This document shows positions 1 to 11,300 of a stretch of 64,000 bases of DNA, in pieces; position 1 is the first letter of the stretch, and every line of letters begins with the position of its first letter. The DNA is from Entamoeba invadens IP1. Taxonomy: Eukaryota > Evosea > Mastigamoebida > Endamoebidae. The notes under the pieces were generated by a model. It was not told where the DNA came from. It made no database searches and was given only the letters and a program-made list of their open reading frames with translations. The stretch covers positions 5,799-69,798 of the forward strand of contig NW_004443552.1 of NCBI RefSeq assembly GCF_000330505.1, written 5' to 3'. The position numbers and the translations under genes were made by a program.

Positions 1-90
1 TTTGAGTATCGAAAGTTTGATGTCAGAAAAGTTATTGGTAATTTTTTCAACGAAATAGCCGAAAAAGTGATGAAAAGAAACGATTTATAG
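1..90 (+). CDS. 3' end of an unidentified protein-coding gene
   Basis: Reading from base 1 in frame 1 gives 29 codons ending in TAG at 88-90 (residues FEYRKFDVRKVIG, then FFNEIAEKVMKRNDL). The upstream part lies outside the window. The stretch is codon-like and is followed at once by AT-rich spacer, which fits a true gene end. There is too little sequence to assign a family. Confidence 0.5.
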   Translation, partial: FEYRKFDVRKVIGNFFNEIAEKVMKRNDL

Positions 91-504
91 CTAAATGTTT
101 ATTATTTTTGTTAATTTTATTTGAAACAAAAAATGTCAATTTTGAAACAATTTAAATTTAAATTTGTACAAAAAGAATTTTATTTGAAACAATAATAATT
201 AATTATGAGACATTTGAAAAAAGGTACATTTTTGTTTTTTTGTGAAACACTTTAAATTTATTTTGATAATATTTTTATTTTATTTGGTACAATCATATTT
301 ATTTGTTGAACATTTTTAAATTAATTTGAAACTAACTGTACATTGAAAAAAATCCATTTTAAAAATATAAAATGAAACAAACCAAGAATACAACGAAAAA
401 ACACAATATAAATAGATGATCTGTAAAAAATATTTGACAAAGATTAATAATTGAAATATAACCCTCGTGGTTTATAAAAACGTTTTTAGTTTCTCCACGA
501 GGGT
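91..504. other. AT-rich spacer with degenerate TGAAAC / GTACA motifs
   Basis: No open frame here looks real. The motif TTTGAAAC recurs about every 20-90 bases (near 122, 142, 184, 242, 328 and 372). Several copies are followed by TTTAAATTTA-like runs and then by GTACA (near 165, 222, 282 and 337). The spacing is irregular, so this is at best a decayed repeat. The segment ends with a perfect 10-bp inverted repeat at 461-470 and 495-504. Confidence 0.4.
461..504. repeat. Perfect 10-bp inverted repeat (stem-loop) at the edge of the rRNA fragment
   Basis: The arms are ACCCTCGTGG (461-470) and its exact complement CCACGAGGGT (495-504), with a 24-base A/T-rich loop that itself contains the palindrome AAAAACGTTTTT. 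It sits exactly where similarity to large-subunit rRNA begins. It could be an rRNA helix in this species or a boundary structure. Confidence 0.6.
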
Positions 505-1415
505 TAACATTGGAGCGAATAGGAAGGGAAGAAAACCCAGATATGAAGCGAAAACGAAGGACCAAACATATAGCAGGACTCACCTAGGAAAGGCTAGAGT
601 TAAACTGTTGGGACCCGAAAGATGGTGAACTATGCTTGTGGTGTTTGAAGCCGAAGGAAACTTGGGTGGAAGGACTTGGCCGTGTTAATTTGCAAATTAC
701 TTGCAATATATGAGTATGGGGCGAAAGGCTAATCGAACTATCTAGCAGATGGTTCCACCTGAATATTCCCTTAGGAAGGTTGAAGTGAGAAAGTAGTGAC
801 GATTGGTAAAGATAATGATTGGATGTAATGGAGAGCTTGACTTTTCAACATTTTAACAAACTATGAATAGTCGAGATATCCTAAACGATAAACATTTATT
901 AGGAGTGAGCATATGCGGACTTCAAATCGGCCAAGTCTGGTAAGCAGGACTGGCGATGCGGGATGAACCGAACATACAGATAAAGTATCCAAGTCTTGCA
1001 TGAGGAGAACCATAAAAGGTGTTCATTCATATTGACAATAGGACGATGGCCATGGAAGTTGGAAATCGCTAAGGAGTGTGTAACAACTCACCTATCGAAT
1101 GGATGAGCCCTGAAAATGGAAGGTAATAAAATGAGAGAGGTGATATTGTATTTTTGTGGAGGCTGAGGCACACGAGGAGTAAGGAAATACATGGTGTCAA
1201 AAATACGTGAGAGATAAAGGTCGAGAAGTAATTTCTATTGAAACAGACTTGAGTACAGATCTTGGTGGAAGTAGCAGATACTTAGAAGAAAAAACATTCA
1301 AGGATCGAAGGGAGAAAGGTTCCTAGACAACATTAATTGGAATAGGGTGAATCGATCCTAAAAGACGGATGTAGATTTAGTATGAATCAAACAAAACAAG
1401 GCTAGGCTGGCAAAA
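505..1415 (+). rRNA. Internal fragment of large-subunit (28S-type) rRNA, possibly a pseudogene
   Basis: Several near-universal LSU rRNA landmarks appear in the right order: GACCCGAAAGATGGTGAAC (610-628), GGGGCGAAAG then CTAATCGAAC (about 719-738), GCGGGATGAACCGAAC (about 957-972), GGCCATGGAAG (about 1047), GGAGTGTGTAACAACTCACC (1074-1093), CCCTGAAAATGGA, and CAGATCTTGGTGG (about 1256). They correspond to the middle of eukaryotic LSU rRNA (domain II into III). The 5' third, the 3' half, 5.8S and SSU are all absent. Some usually invariant bases differ: GCTGGTTCC reads GATGGTTCC, and the CCAGAG/CTCTGG helix carries a G-G mismatch. In Entamoeba the functional rDNA is on extrachromosomal circles, so a chromosomal fragment is probably a dead copy or an assembly insert. 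Both ends are approximate. Confidence 0.85.
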
Positions 1416-2906
1416 CAAATTTTCCAAAGACTTTGTTAAACTGTGTACCAAATAGTTAAATCAATTTGAATGTATTTGTTTATTTTCTAATTGTTTATAA
1501 TTATAATAATATAATTTTTTAATACAACTAATTTAGTAAAAGTGTTAGAATTTATTAATAAAATTCATAGTTTTAAGGTTAGTAAATTTTATTAAAAAAC
1601 AAACTATATAAATTGATGTTTTAGCATTTATTGGTAAAATCGGTTTGTTGCAATCAAAAAAACCAAAACAGTTCAAATCTATACAAAATTGATCACAAAA
1701 AGACTGAAATATTTTTACTCACGAACTTTTTTAATTTTTTGGCGTGAAGAAAATTATAATTGTTTTCTTTGTTTTGTTTCATGGCAAAGTTGATTTTGTT
1801 ATAATTTGTGTTGTGTGTATTACGTTTTGACAATTATTGTTGTAAATTTTAGACATGTTTTGATTTATTTGTCATCTTTGGATAGTTTTAATGTCTTGTG
1901 ATTTGTTATATTTGGTTTTTAAAGGTCTTTGATATAAATTCTATTTTGTAATTCAAATGGTATTTTAAAAATTGCCATTTTAAAAATATGTTTTGATATT
2001 TTGGATATTATGTTTTTTGAATTGTTATTTTTTAGTATTTGTATTTTGTGTTATTGAAATGTTATCGATCAAGATAAATGAAGTATTTATTACCTATCAT
2101 TTTTGGGTAAATATACAACATTTCAATATGTATGTCTTTTAACCATTTTTATTGATATTTTAAGTTATATATTTGGTTGATTAATTTTATTAAGAGTAAA
2201 TTTATTTTTTTGTCCTATAACTGTTTTTGATTAATCAATGTTTTAAAATAAAATGCCCGATTTTGTAGAAACTTTCTCGACATATCTATCCTAATAAACA
2301 ATAATTAATTCCCGTTTGTTTTAAAGATATTCACGAAATATAAACCAAAAATATTCCCGACAAATTAGGTCGAATGCGTATAATATTAATTTATTTTTTT
2401 TGATTAAAATGAAATTTTCCTAAGGCATAATGAAAACAGGAAAAATATCGGAGGGTTTAAGAGACCCTAAATGTATTGCTAGTTCCAATTGGAGTTTTTT
2501 TTACACATAATAAAAATTAAATTATATATATTATAGAACCGTATATTAAGTGTTTTAATTATAATTTAAAATCAAAATATTAATTTTAAGTTTTTTTGAT
2601 AATTTAATATTTAAAACTATCTTTTATTTATGTCTTTATTTATCACAATAATATTTTAATAATTATATTATTTGTATTAGTTTATTTTACCATTAATATC
2701 ATTAAAGTTTAAGATCAAATAATAGTCTTGACTTACTAGTTAACTGGTTTCCAATAATGTGAGGTTTTAAAAACTTATAATTTTATAATAAAAAAACTAG
2801 TGATATTAAGATGACAATAACAAAACCAGTTTATTTATATAAAGTGTTAAAGACTCAACTAAAAGAAATACATTTGATAGAACGTTAAAATCAATATACT
2901 TCGAAC
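1416..2906. other. Long AT-rich intergenic region, no gene recognised
   Basis: About 1.5 kb of A/T-dominated DNA with no supported coding sequence. The stretch 1720-2060 is T/G-rich on the plus strand. A small group of inverted repeats ending in an eight-T run lies at 2414-2502 and is listed separately. The last 100 bases presumably hold the promoter of the surface-protein gene at 2907. Confidence 0.6.
2414..2502 (+). ncRNA. Candidate small structured RNA with a T-run terminator (weak)
   Basis: Three elements sit close together in otherwise plain AT spacer. TTTTCCT (2415-2421) pairs with AGGAAAA (2438-2444). AGGGT (2452-2456) pairs with ACCCT (2464-2468). The palindrome CCAATTGG (2485-2492) is followed by eight T (2495-2502), which would suit RNA polymerase III termination. 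I see no A-box or B-box and cannot name a family. The stems are short enough to arise by chance. Confidence 0.2.
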
Positions 2907-5900
2907 ATGCTTGCTATCCTTGCTTTGCTACTGTACATTGCGAGTGCAACCACATACCAAATGGTCGCAACAGTCGGATCTTTTACTCTGGGGACTAACT
3001 GGAATCCCGAAAGAATAACACCATTTACTAAAGAAGACACAATCATAGTACCTTTCTCTGGATCATTTACTTCAGATGATTTGAGTGTGGGAACTATCCA
3101 AATAAAAAGCACTGTCACTCTTAAAATGGGAAAAATGGATGTAGACAACATCCAAGTTGATAACGGAGTGGAATTGATTGTGCTCGGAACTGTTAATGCT
3201 AAGATCATCAATGGAAACTGTAAGATCAGATTACTCAATGGAGCAACTAAGAACATGGGAACGTTGTATGTGCAATCAGCAGATACATTGGTGGTCAATA
3301 ACTCTGGGGAAATATACTTTGATCGAATAGAAGATGCCTCAAGCAACTTAAAGACTGTGGATATCGATAATTATGGAGATGTACACATAGTGCAGAGAAT
3401 TATGAGGTCCAATAATTTTGTAAGTCATGGAGGAAATGTGTACTTCTATGCAAATAGTGTGAACTACAATGTGGAACTGTTTGACACCAATATCGATGAT
3501 GCAAGTTTCTTTGGTTATGTCACTCTCGAAAATTGTATATGTCATGATATCTCAATGGACACGAGTCTGCCTGTTATCAAGAATACTTATTTCAATAAAT
3601 TTGAAACGTACAACCCAATTATAAGTGACTGGTTCGTGAGAGGCAAGGAAATTATTATTCACAATACAAACAACTATGCTATTAAAATGACAAATTCGTT
3701 GATTGATGGAGAATTGGTGACCATTGACGGAATATGGGAAATACAAAATTGCGAAATTGGGAATAACGTCAAATTGAAGTCTGCTATGATCACAGTCAAA
3801 GACGACACAATGTTCTTTGGAATTCTTTCTGTGTCTTCTTCGAAAATGAATTATTTAAAATACAACGGAACTGATGTAACAGTGGACACAAGTTCAATTG
3901 ATAATTATGACTGTCACTTTCCAACTTCATTCACATCAACAACTTTTGGAACACTCAATTGTTTTGATAATTGTTTAATCGATGATCTTGAAACCACAAC
4001 ATTTAATGTTAAAGAAAGTGGTTGTAGAGTAATTTCAGTAGTTGCTACGAACATGAATGTCCAACCAGAGAAGTGGTATTTACCAAGAAGATTAACAATA
4101 AACACGCTTTTAAAAACACCAAATATTGTTTTATGTGAATCCATATGTTCTTTGACTTTAATGGTAAACGAGATAGCAGGATTGAATGTGTTTGGCGGGA
4201 GTGTTGATTTAACTATTGGTGGAGGCAAATGTACAATTTTTTCAAACTCGACTTTATCAATAACTGTTGCATCTAAACAACCTGAAATGGATATTTCAAT
4301 CGAAAATAACACTCTCAAATACTCCGGTCTTTTAACAAAATTGACAACAATTAATTCAACCGTCTCTTCATTACCAAGTGTTAAAACGCTACGGTGCAAA
4401 GACAGTCAATTGTCAATTGGAGGAGGACTTGAGGTGAACTCTAAAACTGGTTATATTGAATTTGAAACCATTGATAATTGTTCGTTTTCGGAAAAAGCTA
4501 TGGTCTATGGAGGAACACCAACAATAACTTTATCCACATTCGAGAGTCTTTTTATAGAAAGTTCCATTGTATCTTTTACTGATGTTGAAATAGCGGGTAC
4601 TTTTGATGTGTTTAATTCCACTCTCTCTGGAACTCTAACAAGCAAATCAATTACTTTCTCGAACACATTGCTTGATCATTACACACACCAATTTGTTGGG
4701 TGTATTTCTAAATTTTCATTTGAAAGTGTAACTTCAACTGAATCCACTTTGGTTATTCCTTGTGTTTCAAGATTTTCTAACGTCAACAACATTATTCCAA
4801 TGGATGTTATAATTCGGGGTGATATGTACATCGGATATGGAACATCACTTAATGTGCAGACAATGACTAACAATGGAAGAATTCGGAACTATGGTGTCAT
4901 TACATTAACAACACTTGTTTCAACTTCAGAAACATCCACAATAGATGGTGATGGTTCGATATTTGCGAGATCGGCATTTATCAAGACTGTTGACAAGAAT
5001 GTTTTGGAAGTTCGTGAACTTACTCTTTTCAAGATAGCAACCATCAAGAAGTTGACATTTCTTGAAAATGCCAAACTTGACATGAACAATTATGAACTAA
5101 CTGCAACAACACTGACTATCTCCAATAGAATAACCGTTTCTAACCCAGCACAAAGACTTATTACCGACTCTTTGATTCTCAATGGTAATTTGAATTTGGA
5201 AACAAGAGAATTGAGTGTTCAAAGTGGAAAGGCAGTAATCACAAATTGTGTTACAAAGAGTACATTTTATACAACAGATGAGACAACAATAACAAACTCC
5301 CAATTGAAAAGTGTGTATGGGTCTAACTCAAAGTTGACATTAACAGAAACTACATTGGAATCACTTAATTTGACTGAAAGTCATTTATATATAACAAACA
5401 ATTTGAACGTCAGCAACTTGAATGTTGATAAGACAGTAATTTATGCTAATGGAGACAACTCGATGCTATCGTGTAATGGTCTATGCTCATTCAATCAGAA
5501 CACCCAAGTACAGGTTAAGTCAACAATCAATTATATTTTGAAAGGAAATGTACTCTTCACCAATGATGTTGTTTTATCTAACCTGAAGACAGATTCCGAC
5601 TTCCAGTTGACTTCGTCAAAGTACCTTACTTGTGAAGGTGATATTAACACACATTTCCAGACTATTTTTAACAAAGGTAACATGCATGTTGGTCCAGAAT
5701 GTACATTGAGATGTAAGTTGTTTAATTATAACACACTTTTGTTGACTGATACAAACATCATCGACTCAACCATTGAGAACAATGGAACAATGGCAGTTTC
5801 TAATATCGTGGGTACTAATTCTATTATTAAAACAACATCTTCTGCTGTAATAGGTGATGTTCAAAACTTGGACCAACTTGTAGTGGGTTTAAGCACTGTT

Positions 5901-7955
5901 GTCACATTAAGTGGAAATGTACAAAGTGCATATATGACATGTGACGGTGCTTTGGTAATCTCAAAAGCACTTGTAATGGATATTGGCTCTTCAACACTAA
6001 CAAACTGCCAATTGAGATTCCCCAATCCTGTTAACATTTTGACTTACAAACAACCATCGACAACAACCCCCAAATTGATATCTGTATATCCAGAATTGTT
6101 GCCCGTTGTTGGAGATGTCATTCAACTTATTAGAAGTGAGGGAACTGTATTCCCAACACTTCCAACATCGGAGGTGAGTGGTGTCGATTCTTTGGCTTTA
6201 AGTAGAGATATGGACAATAAGAGTTACAACATTACAATCACACCCTGTCCTTCGGGTTCGATATTTATTCAAGAGTGTATTCAATGCGACAACGGAAAGT
6301 ACCAAGTCGGGACTTCCTGTTTCGACTGTGCACCGGGTACTCATTCTGATGGGTTTACATGTTCCCCATGTGCGAGTGGCTTCTTCAATAGTATTTCAGG
6401 TAAAATATGTGAATCGTGTCCACTGGGGTATTGGTCAAACACCAGTTCTGCGTCTTGTTATATATGCCCGGCTGGATATTACCGAGGTGCAACTGATGAG
6501 GGTTGCAAATCGTGTCTCAATGGATACGTCAGCAATTTTGGATCAAGTGAATGTTCTGCTTGTCCAAATGGGACGGTAACAGAAGACTCAATTACATGTA
6601 AAATAGATGAACTTGCAAGTGAAGACAGTTGTGAACTGGATGGTATCTGGAACATCGACCATTGCTTGAAATGTGACAATGGCTTTCCTGATAATGGCAC
6701 TTGTGTTATATGTCCAAAGCATTATAAACCCAACGAAGAGTACAATGGGTGTGTTCTTGCTGCTCCAAATCAGTGGAAAGTGCAACTCTTCTTTGTTATT
6801 TTCTTCTTCATGTTATTTGCGATCTTCATTCCATGTTTGGTCATACACATTATCAAGTTTTATAGAGACGAACAACGTTCATTAGCTACAGACAGACGAC
6901 TGAAGAGTGCCGCTGACAAAATGAAAGAGGAATGCGTTCATATTATCGAAGGTGTTGAAATAATACCAGAAGAGGAACCTAATATATTCTGTCCAGACAA
7001 TGTGGACGATATAGAAGAGATTGAAGACAAGACGGTATACACCATGGAGACTGAGGACATCCCACAATTCACACTTCCAGAGAATCCAAAGACATTGAAC
7101 CGCATTGCAACATTGAGCCAAGACAATGCGACAAAAGAGGATATCAAAAAGAGTTACGAACATTTGAGTCGACGATTATCACATGTTGAGGAGTTCTTAG
7201 AGGAAGAGAAGAAGAAGATATCGGCGCAGTTCTTCTTGAGTGAGTTGAAGACGAAGAAAGACGACAACACATTGAACCGAGAGAAGACGTTCAACAATTC
7301 AAGTTCACTTGATCTTAAAGGGGAGCACAGTGACCATTCAAAAGGTGTTGCAACTGATGTGGAGGCGTCCGAGAAGTCCTCTGTATTTGAAGACAATATC
7401 GCTGTTGGTGAACACGTCGAACAGTTAGAGACCATTTCGACGCTTGAAAAGGGGGAGAACGAAGTTTCAGAGAGTGAAGTGAATGTGGAACACTTGGACA
7501 GCACAGCACAAGAAGAATTAGAAGACACCGAACCGCTTGAAACAAGTGAAACGCCAAGAGAAGGGTTACACAAGAAAATGAATGTGTCGAAGACGTCACC
7601 AATGAAACCCAAAATTATAGTGATCGACAAGAACAAAGCTATGAAAAGTGAAGTGACGATAGCCGTTGGAGAGATCAACCGATTGAAAACTGAACACCAG
7701 AAAGAAGTGAACGAGTTGAAATCGATTGTGAGGTCATTACAATTTGTCGCGAATGAGACACAACAGAAGCTGCACGTCTTTGAAAAGGCAAAAGAGGAAC
7801 TTGAACAACAGGAACTGAAAGCAAGAAAAGAGGAACAGATGAAGCGCGCTGGGATAGATGGAGGAAGTCGTGTTGAGCACATTCTTATAAATGGAGTGAA
7901 CCCCCGATTTATTCCATTAGATGACAACAACAAACCGACTGGATATATGAAGTAG
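2907..7955 (+). CDS. Large single-pass receptor-like surface protein (beta-helix ectodomain, Cys-rich stalk, coiled-coil tail)
   Basis: This 1682-residue protein starts with a signal peptide (MLAILALLLYIASA). About 1100 residues of short beta-rich, Asn/Thr/Ser/Ile-rich repeats follow, with many N-x-S/T sites, resembling a right-handed beta-helix ectodomain. Residues about 1113-1285 are Cys-rich with CxxC and C-x-C spacing (CIQCDNGKYQ, CFDCAPGTHS, CESCPLGYW), similar to GCC2/GCC3 or growth-factor-receptor modules. A hydrophobic segment at about 1293-1317 is the single transmembrane span. The roughly 365-residue cytoplasmic tail is acidic and ends in a predicted coiled coil (about 1575-1650). 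The ectodomain and stalk recall Entamoeba transmembrane kinases, but no kinase domain is present, so any signalling would need a partner. Its role (adhesion, sensing) is inferred only from architecture. Confidence 0.8.
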   Translation: MLAILALLLYIASATTYQMVATVGSFTLGTNWNPERITPFTKEDTIIVPFSGSFTSDDLSVGTIQIKSTVTLKMGKMDVDNIQVDNGVELIVLGTVNAKIINGNCKIRLLNGATKNMGTLYVQSADTLVVNNSGEIYFDRIEDASSNLKTVDIDNYGDVHIVQRIMRSNNFVSHGGNVYFYANSVNYNVELFDTNIDDASFFGYVTLENCICHDISMDTSLPVIKNTYFNKFETYNPIISDWFVRGKEIIIHNTNNYAIKMTNSLIDGELVTIDGIWEIQNCEIGNNVKLKSAMITVKDDTMFFGILSVSSSKMNYLKYNGTDVTVDTSSIDNYDCHFPTSFTSTTFGTLNCFDNCLIDDLETTTFNVKESGCRVISVVATNMNVQPEKWYLPRRLTINTLLKTPNIVLCESICSLTLMVNEIAGLNVFGGSVDLTIGGGKCTIFSNSTLSITVASKQPEMDISIENNTLKYSGLLTKLTTINSTVSSLPSVKTLRCKDSQLSIGGGLEVNSKTGYIEFETIDNCSFSEKAMVYGGTPTITLSTFESLFIESSIVSFTDVEIAGTFDVFNSTLSGTLTSKSITFSNTLLDHYTHQFVGCISKFSFESVTSTESTLVIPCVSRFSNVNNIIPMDVIIRGDMYIGYGTSLNVQTMTNNGRIRNYGVITLTTLVSTSETSTIDGDGSIFARSAFIKTVDKNVLEVRELTLFKIATIKKLTFLENAKLDMNNYELTATTLTISNRITVSNPAQRLITDSLILNGNLNLETRELSVQSGKAVITNCVTKSTFYTTDETTITNSQLKSVYGSNSKLTLTETTLESLNLTESHLYITNNLNVSNLNVDKTVIYANGDNSMLSCNGLCSFNQNTQVQVKSTINYILKGNVLFTNDVVLSNLKTDSDFQLTSSKYLTCEGDINTHFQTIFNKGNMHVGPECTLRCKLFNYNTLLLTDTNIIDSTIENNGTMAVSNIVGTNSIIKTTSSAVIGDVQNLDQLVVGLSTVVTLSGNVQSAYMTCDGALVISKALVMDIGSSTLTNCQLRFPNPVNILTYKQPSTTTPKLISVYPELLPVVGDVIQLIRSEGTVFPTLPTSEVSGVDSLALSRDMDNKSYNITITPCPSGSIFIQECIQCDNGKYQVGTSCFDCAPGTHSDGFTCSPCASGFFNSISGKICESCPLGYWSNTSSASCYICPAGYYRGATDEGCKSCLNGYVSNFGSSECSACPNGTVTEDSITCKIDELASEDSCELDGIWNIDHCLKCDNGFPDNGTCVICPKHYKPNEEYNGCVLAAPNQWKVQLFFVIFFFMLFAIFIPCLVIHIIKFYRDEQRSLATDRRLKSAADKMKEECVHIIEGVEIIPEEEPNIFCPDNVDDIEEIEDKTVYTMETEDIPQFTLPENPKTLNRIATLSQDNATKEDIKKSYEHLSRRLSHVEEFLEEEKKKISAQFFLSELKTKKDDNTLNREKTFNNSSSLDLKGEHSDHSKGVATDVEASEKSSVFEDNIAVGEHVEQLETISTLEKGENEVSESEVNVEHLDSTAQEELEDTEPLETSETPREGLHKKMNVSKTSPMKPKIIVIDKNKAMKSEVTIAVGEINRLKTEHQKEVNELKSIVRSLQFVANETQQKLHVFEKAKEELEQQELKARKEEQMKRAGIDGGSRVEHILINGVNPRFIPLDDNNKPTGYMK

Positions 7956-8316
7956 TGATGCGACCAGCTTTCATTTTCTGTTTAATCAAACTGTTTTTAT
8001 TAATTTGAAGTTGTTTTTATTACTATCTTACGCAAACTATATAACAATTGATAAGTAATTTGTTTAAGATTTTTGGATAAATGAAGAAGAGTAAAACGTC
8101 AAACCAAATATATAATAAAGTTATTATAATAATTAAGAAGTCGGATTTTTAATTTATTTTTATTATTAATAATTAGAAACAATCATGCCTGGCAATTTAA
8201 TAATAACCCGGCAATTAGAATAATACTAAATGAATTAATTGAATATAATTAATTCAACTTCAACACTAGAATATCATTGATACACACAAATCTTATAAGA
8301 ACTAGTAATTCTTCAA
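7956..8316. other. Intergenic spacer, no gene seen
   Basis: AT-rich 361 bases between the surface-protein gene and the Vps39-like gene on the same strand. It should contain the 3' end signal of the first and the promoter of the second. I see no distinct element. Confidence 0.6.
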
Positions 8317-11300
8317 ATGGTAGATAAAGATTCCCCCATATCAGTTAATTCGTTTAATGTGAATGACACAAATGCCCAACAAATTATTAGCGAGTCGACG
8401 TGCGGCGACGTCTTTGAGAAAGTGGTCCTCTTCGGACACAAACGTCTTGGAGTTGCTGGTGTTAGCAAAGAGTACCACACGAGCTTTGTCATCGACAGTA
8501 TCAAAGGTGGAGTCGACCAAATATACGCAATGCCACAAATGGACATGGTTTTAGCGCTCCAAAAGGGGCGTATTGAAGTGTACCAATTAGGTACTGACAA
8601 GAATGTCGATGGCGTCGACGCTTTCGACAAAGTCAATCAAGGCGACACCCAAACTTCGATGAATGCCGATGTCTTTTGTGTTGAGCGAGTGAAAGAAGAC
8701 TTTGCAGTCATCGCCAAATACGAAGACAAGAAGAAGATCGTCAGTATCGGCCTTCTCGAGAGTAACGGACACTTGAATGCGATGGCCAGAGTCTTCTGCG
8801 CAGACTCGAAAGTGTATGCTATGTGTTTCTTAGGAAAGAGTTTAGTACTAGCAATGGAAGACAAGATCATTATAATATCGCCTTTTGGAGATGTCAAAGG
8901 GGTTGTGGCTTCGCGAACTGCGATGAAAAAGGGTCCCGTCAAAATATTGAAAGTAGATGACGAGCATGCTGTAGCGTCTTATGAGTCTGAAATTTACTTA
9001 TGTTGTTTGTTCTCTTCATTTGAGAGTCGATGGAGTGATACTTTTGATTTACAACTCACTAAAAGTGCCCACTGAAATATTACAGGCGAAGGTCAGTAAT
9101 GCTATTGTAGGAGCTGTCTATCAAGTCCCTAATCTCTTTATTGTGTTAAAGCAGTCATCGACACAGAACGTTGGAACAAATGGACTGTACTACTACCCAC
9201 TTCCTCTTAAAAACACAGTGACTGGTTCGCCAAAGTCTATAAAATCAGTGAAAGTCGATGATGTTGTTAATATACACGCGACATATCCCATGTTCATCAA
9301 AGCTAAAGGGGAGTGCTTTGACTTGAAACTGCGGCCCGACAAAGTGTTTGAGTCGTTGAAAAGTGGGTTGTATGAGAGTACTATCAAAGTGATAGACGAG
9401 TTTCCTGAGATGGCGAAAGACCCCCGACTGAAAGTGCAAACTGAAATGGCGCAATATTGTTATGCTTTGTCTCTTATAGAGCAATTCTTCAAAGATGAGA
9501 ACTTAAGAACAGCTACCTTCTTGGAAGAAATATTCTACCGACTGAGAATGAGTCACGAGAATATCTTGTTGATCACTGCGATGTTGACACACACTGTTAT
9601 CAAAAGTTTCTTTCCTACACTCTCGAAAGAATTGAGTAGAATGTACACTGGAGAGTGGGAAGACGAGAATGCGTATTCTGAGAGCAGTTCTGCACTTAAA
9701 ATTGTTTTAAATCGACTGAAGTCTATCACAGAGAAGAAGTCACAAGACAAGCAGAACACATTAAGTCCAGAGATCCAAACGGCATTTTTGCATTACTTGT
9801 CGATTCTTTTGTACAAGAACGAATACACTTTCTTTGAAGAAGATGAGTTGAAAAAGAAGGACACCACCAAGAGAAGACCAAACGATACAGAAGGATACAA
9901 AATATTCTTGACAACTTTCTTGCTTGTGTTATACTCGTACAACCCCGACCACGCAAGACTTGGGCTTATTGTGTCTCAAACGGACTATTTGCTCTCAGAC
10001 CACATCATCGACTTTGTTAGTGGAAATACTCTAATCAATTATTATATCAAGATGAATTACTTGGACGGTATCTTTAACATCAAGGCTATTGGCCAGGAAC
10101 AGAAAAAGAGTGCACTGAAGACAGTAGCGACTACAGTCCCTCTGACGGAGTTTGATGATCCAGTAGTCATCGACTTTGATAGAAAATGTGAGAAGTACTT
10201 AAAAGAGTTCATCTCGACGCAACAAGGCACTGATGACGAAATTAATGAGAAGCTAGGGACTGAGGTGTATGAGCTCTTTGGTGGGAAAGAATTTAAAGCT
10301 CCTGTCGATTTGTGTGTCAAACACATTAAGTCGTGGACACTTGCGGATTCGTATGAATTAAAGAACGAAACGCGTCTTCGTATTGCTGTGATGTTTCTTA
10401 GAAAGTTATATTCCGATGCGTTAAATAGTAAAGCACGCAGTACAAACTTAGATTGGCTGACTGAGCGAATTACATTGGCATATTTGGAGTACTTCACATT
10501 TGTAGCGACCGAAGAAAGTCTGAAGAATCCGTCGAAAGAACTCGTTCAAAATTGTTGCGCGTTAATATACCAAACAAAGGCCACTTCAAAGGAATGTTTT
10601 TATAAAGTCCACAACGAAATGCCACCAAAGTTCTTCCAAGTTCGCTGTTGTGTTGGGTACTTAGAAAGTAAAGAAGAGGCGTACAACCAATTAATAAGAA
10701 TCAATGAGAGCTGGCCATCATATCCAGAACGAGACTTAGACGACGATGGAAATTACTCGACCAAATTTATAGGGAAGATCGACACGGTTATCGACTTGAC
10801 TGAACAAGAAATCAAAGCGTTTTTGACGCGAGTTACCGGTATAAAGAACATCACCAACCACAATTACAGGGAAATTCTCCTCACAAATTTAAAGAAGATG
10901 CAAGACGACTTTCTGAATGCGAGAGCGTGCAAGGAGTGTGCATTAAAAGGAAGTGCATGTGAAACACATAAGAATGCATATATCCCTTTTGTTGAGCCGA
11001 CGATCACAAGACACATAGCTGAGAGCATCTTGTTCACACTGATTGTCTTTGGTAAAGAAAAGTACTTTGAGATGGTCAGGGAGTTTGCAAAGAAGTGTGG
11101 GAACACTATACCGGAATGGGTGTTACAGTTCTTGTTGTCATTCTTCATCCCGGGCCTGTTAGACTTCTTTGGTGGAAATGAGTACAACGTGAAGGGGATC
11201 ATCTCATCCGTCGAAGACGTCTTTTCTAAAGAACCATCTCCCAAGAACACGGAAATCACAAAAGTCTGTTTGAAGAGGATATACGTGCCAATTGTGAGGT

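Noticed and set aside
610..1300. Functional rRNA gene
   Set aside because: Only the middle of the LSU is present and conserved positions are altered, so a complete working rRNA gene is not supported.
7154..7933. 259-codon minus-strand frame under the surface-protein tail
   Set aside because: Ser/Phe-rich low-complexity shadow of the acidic coiled-coil tail. No start context or domain.
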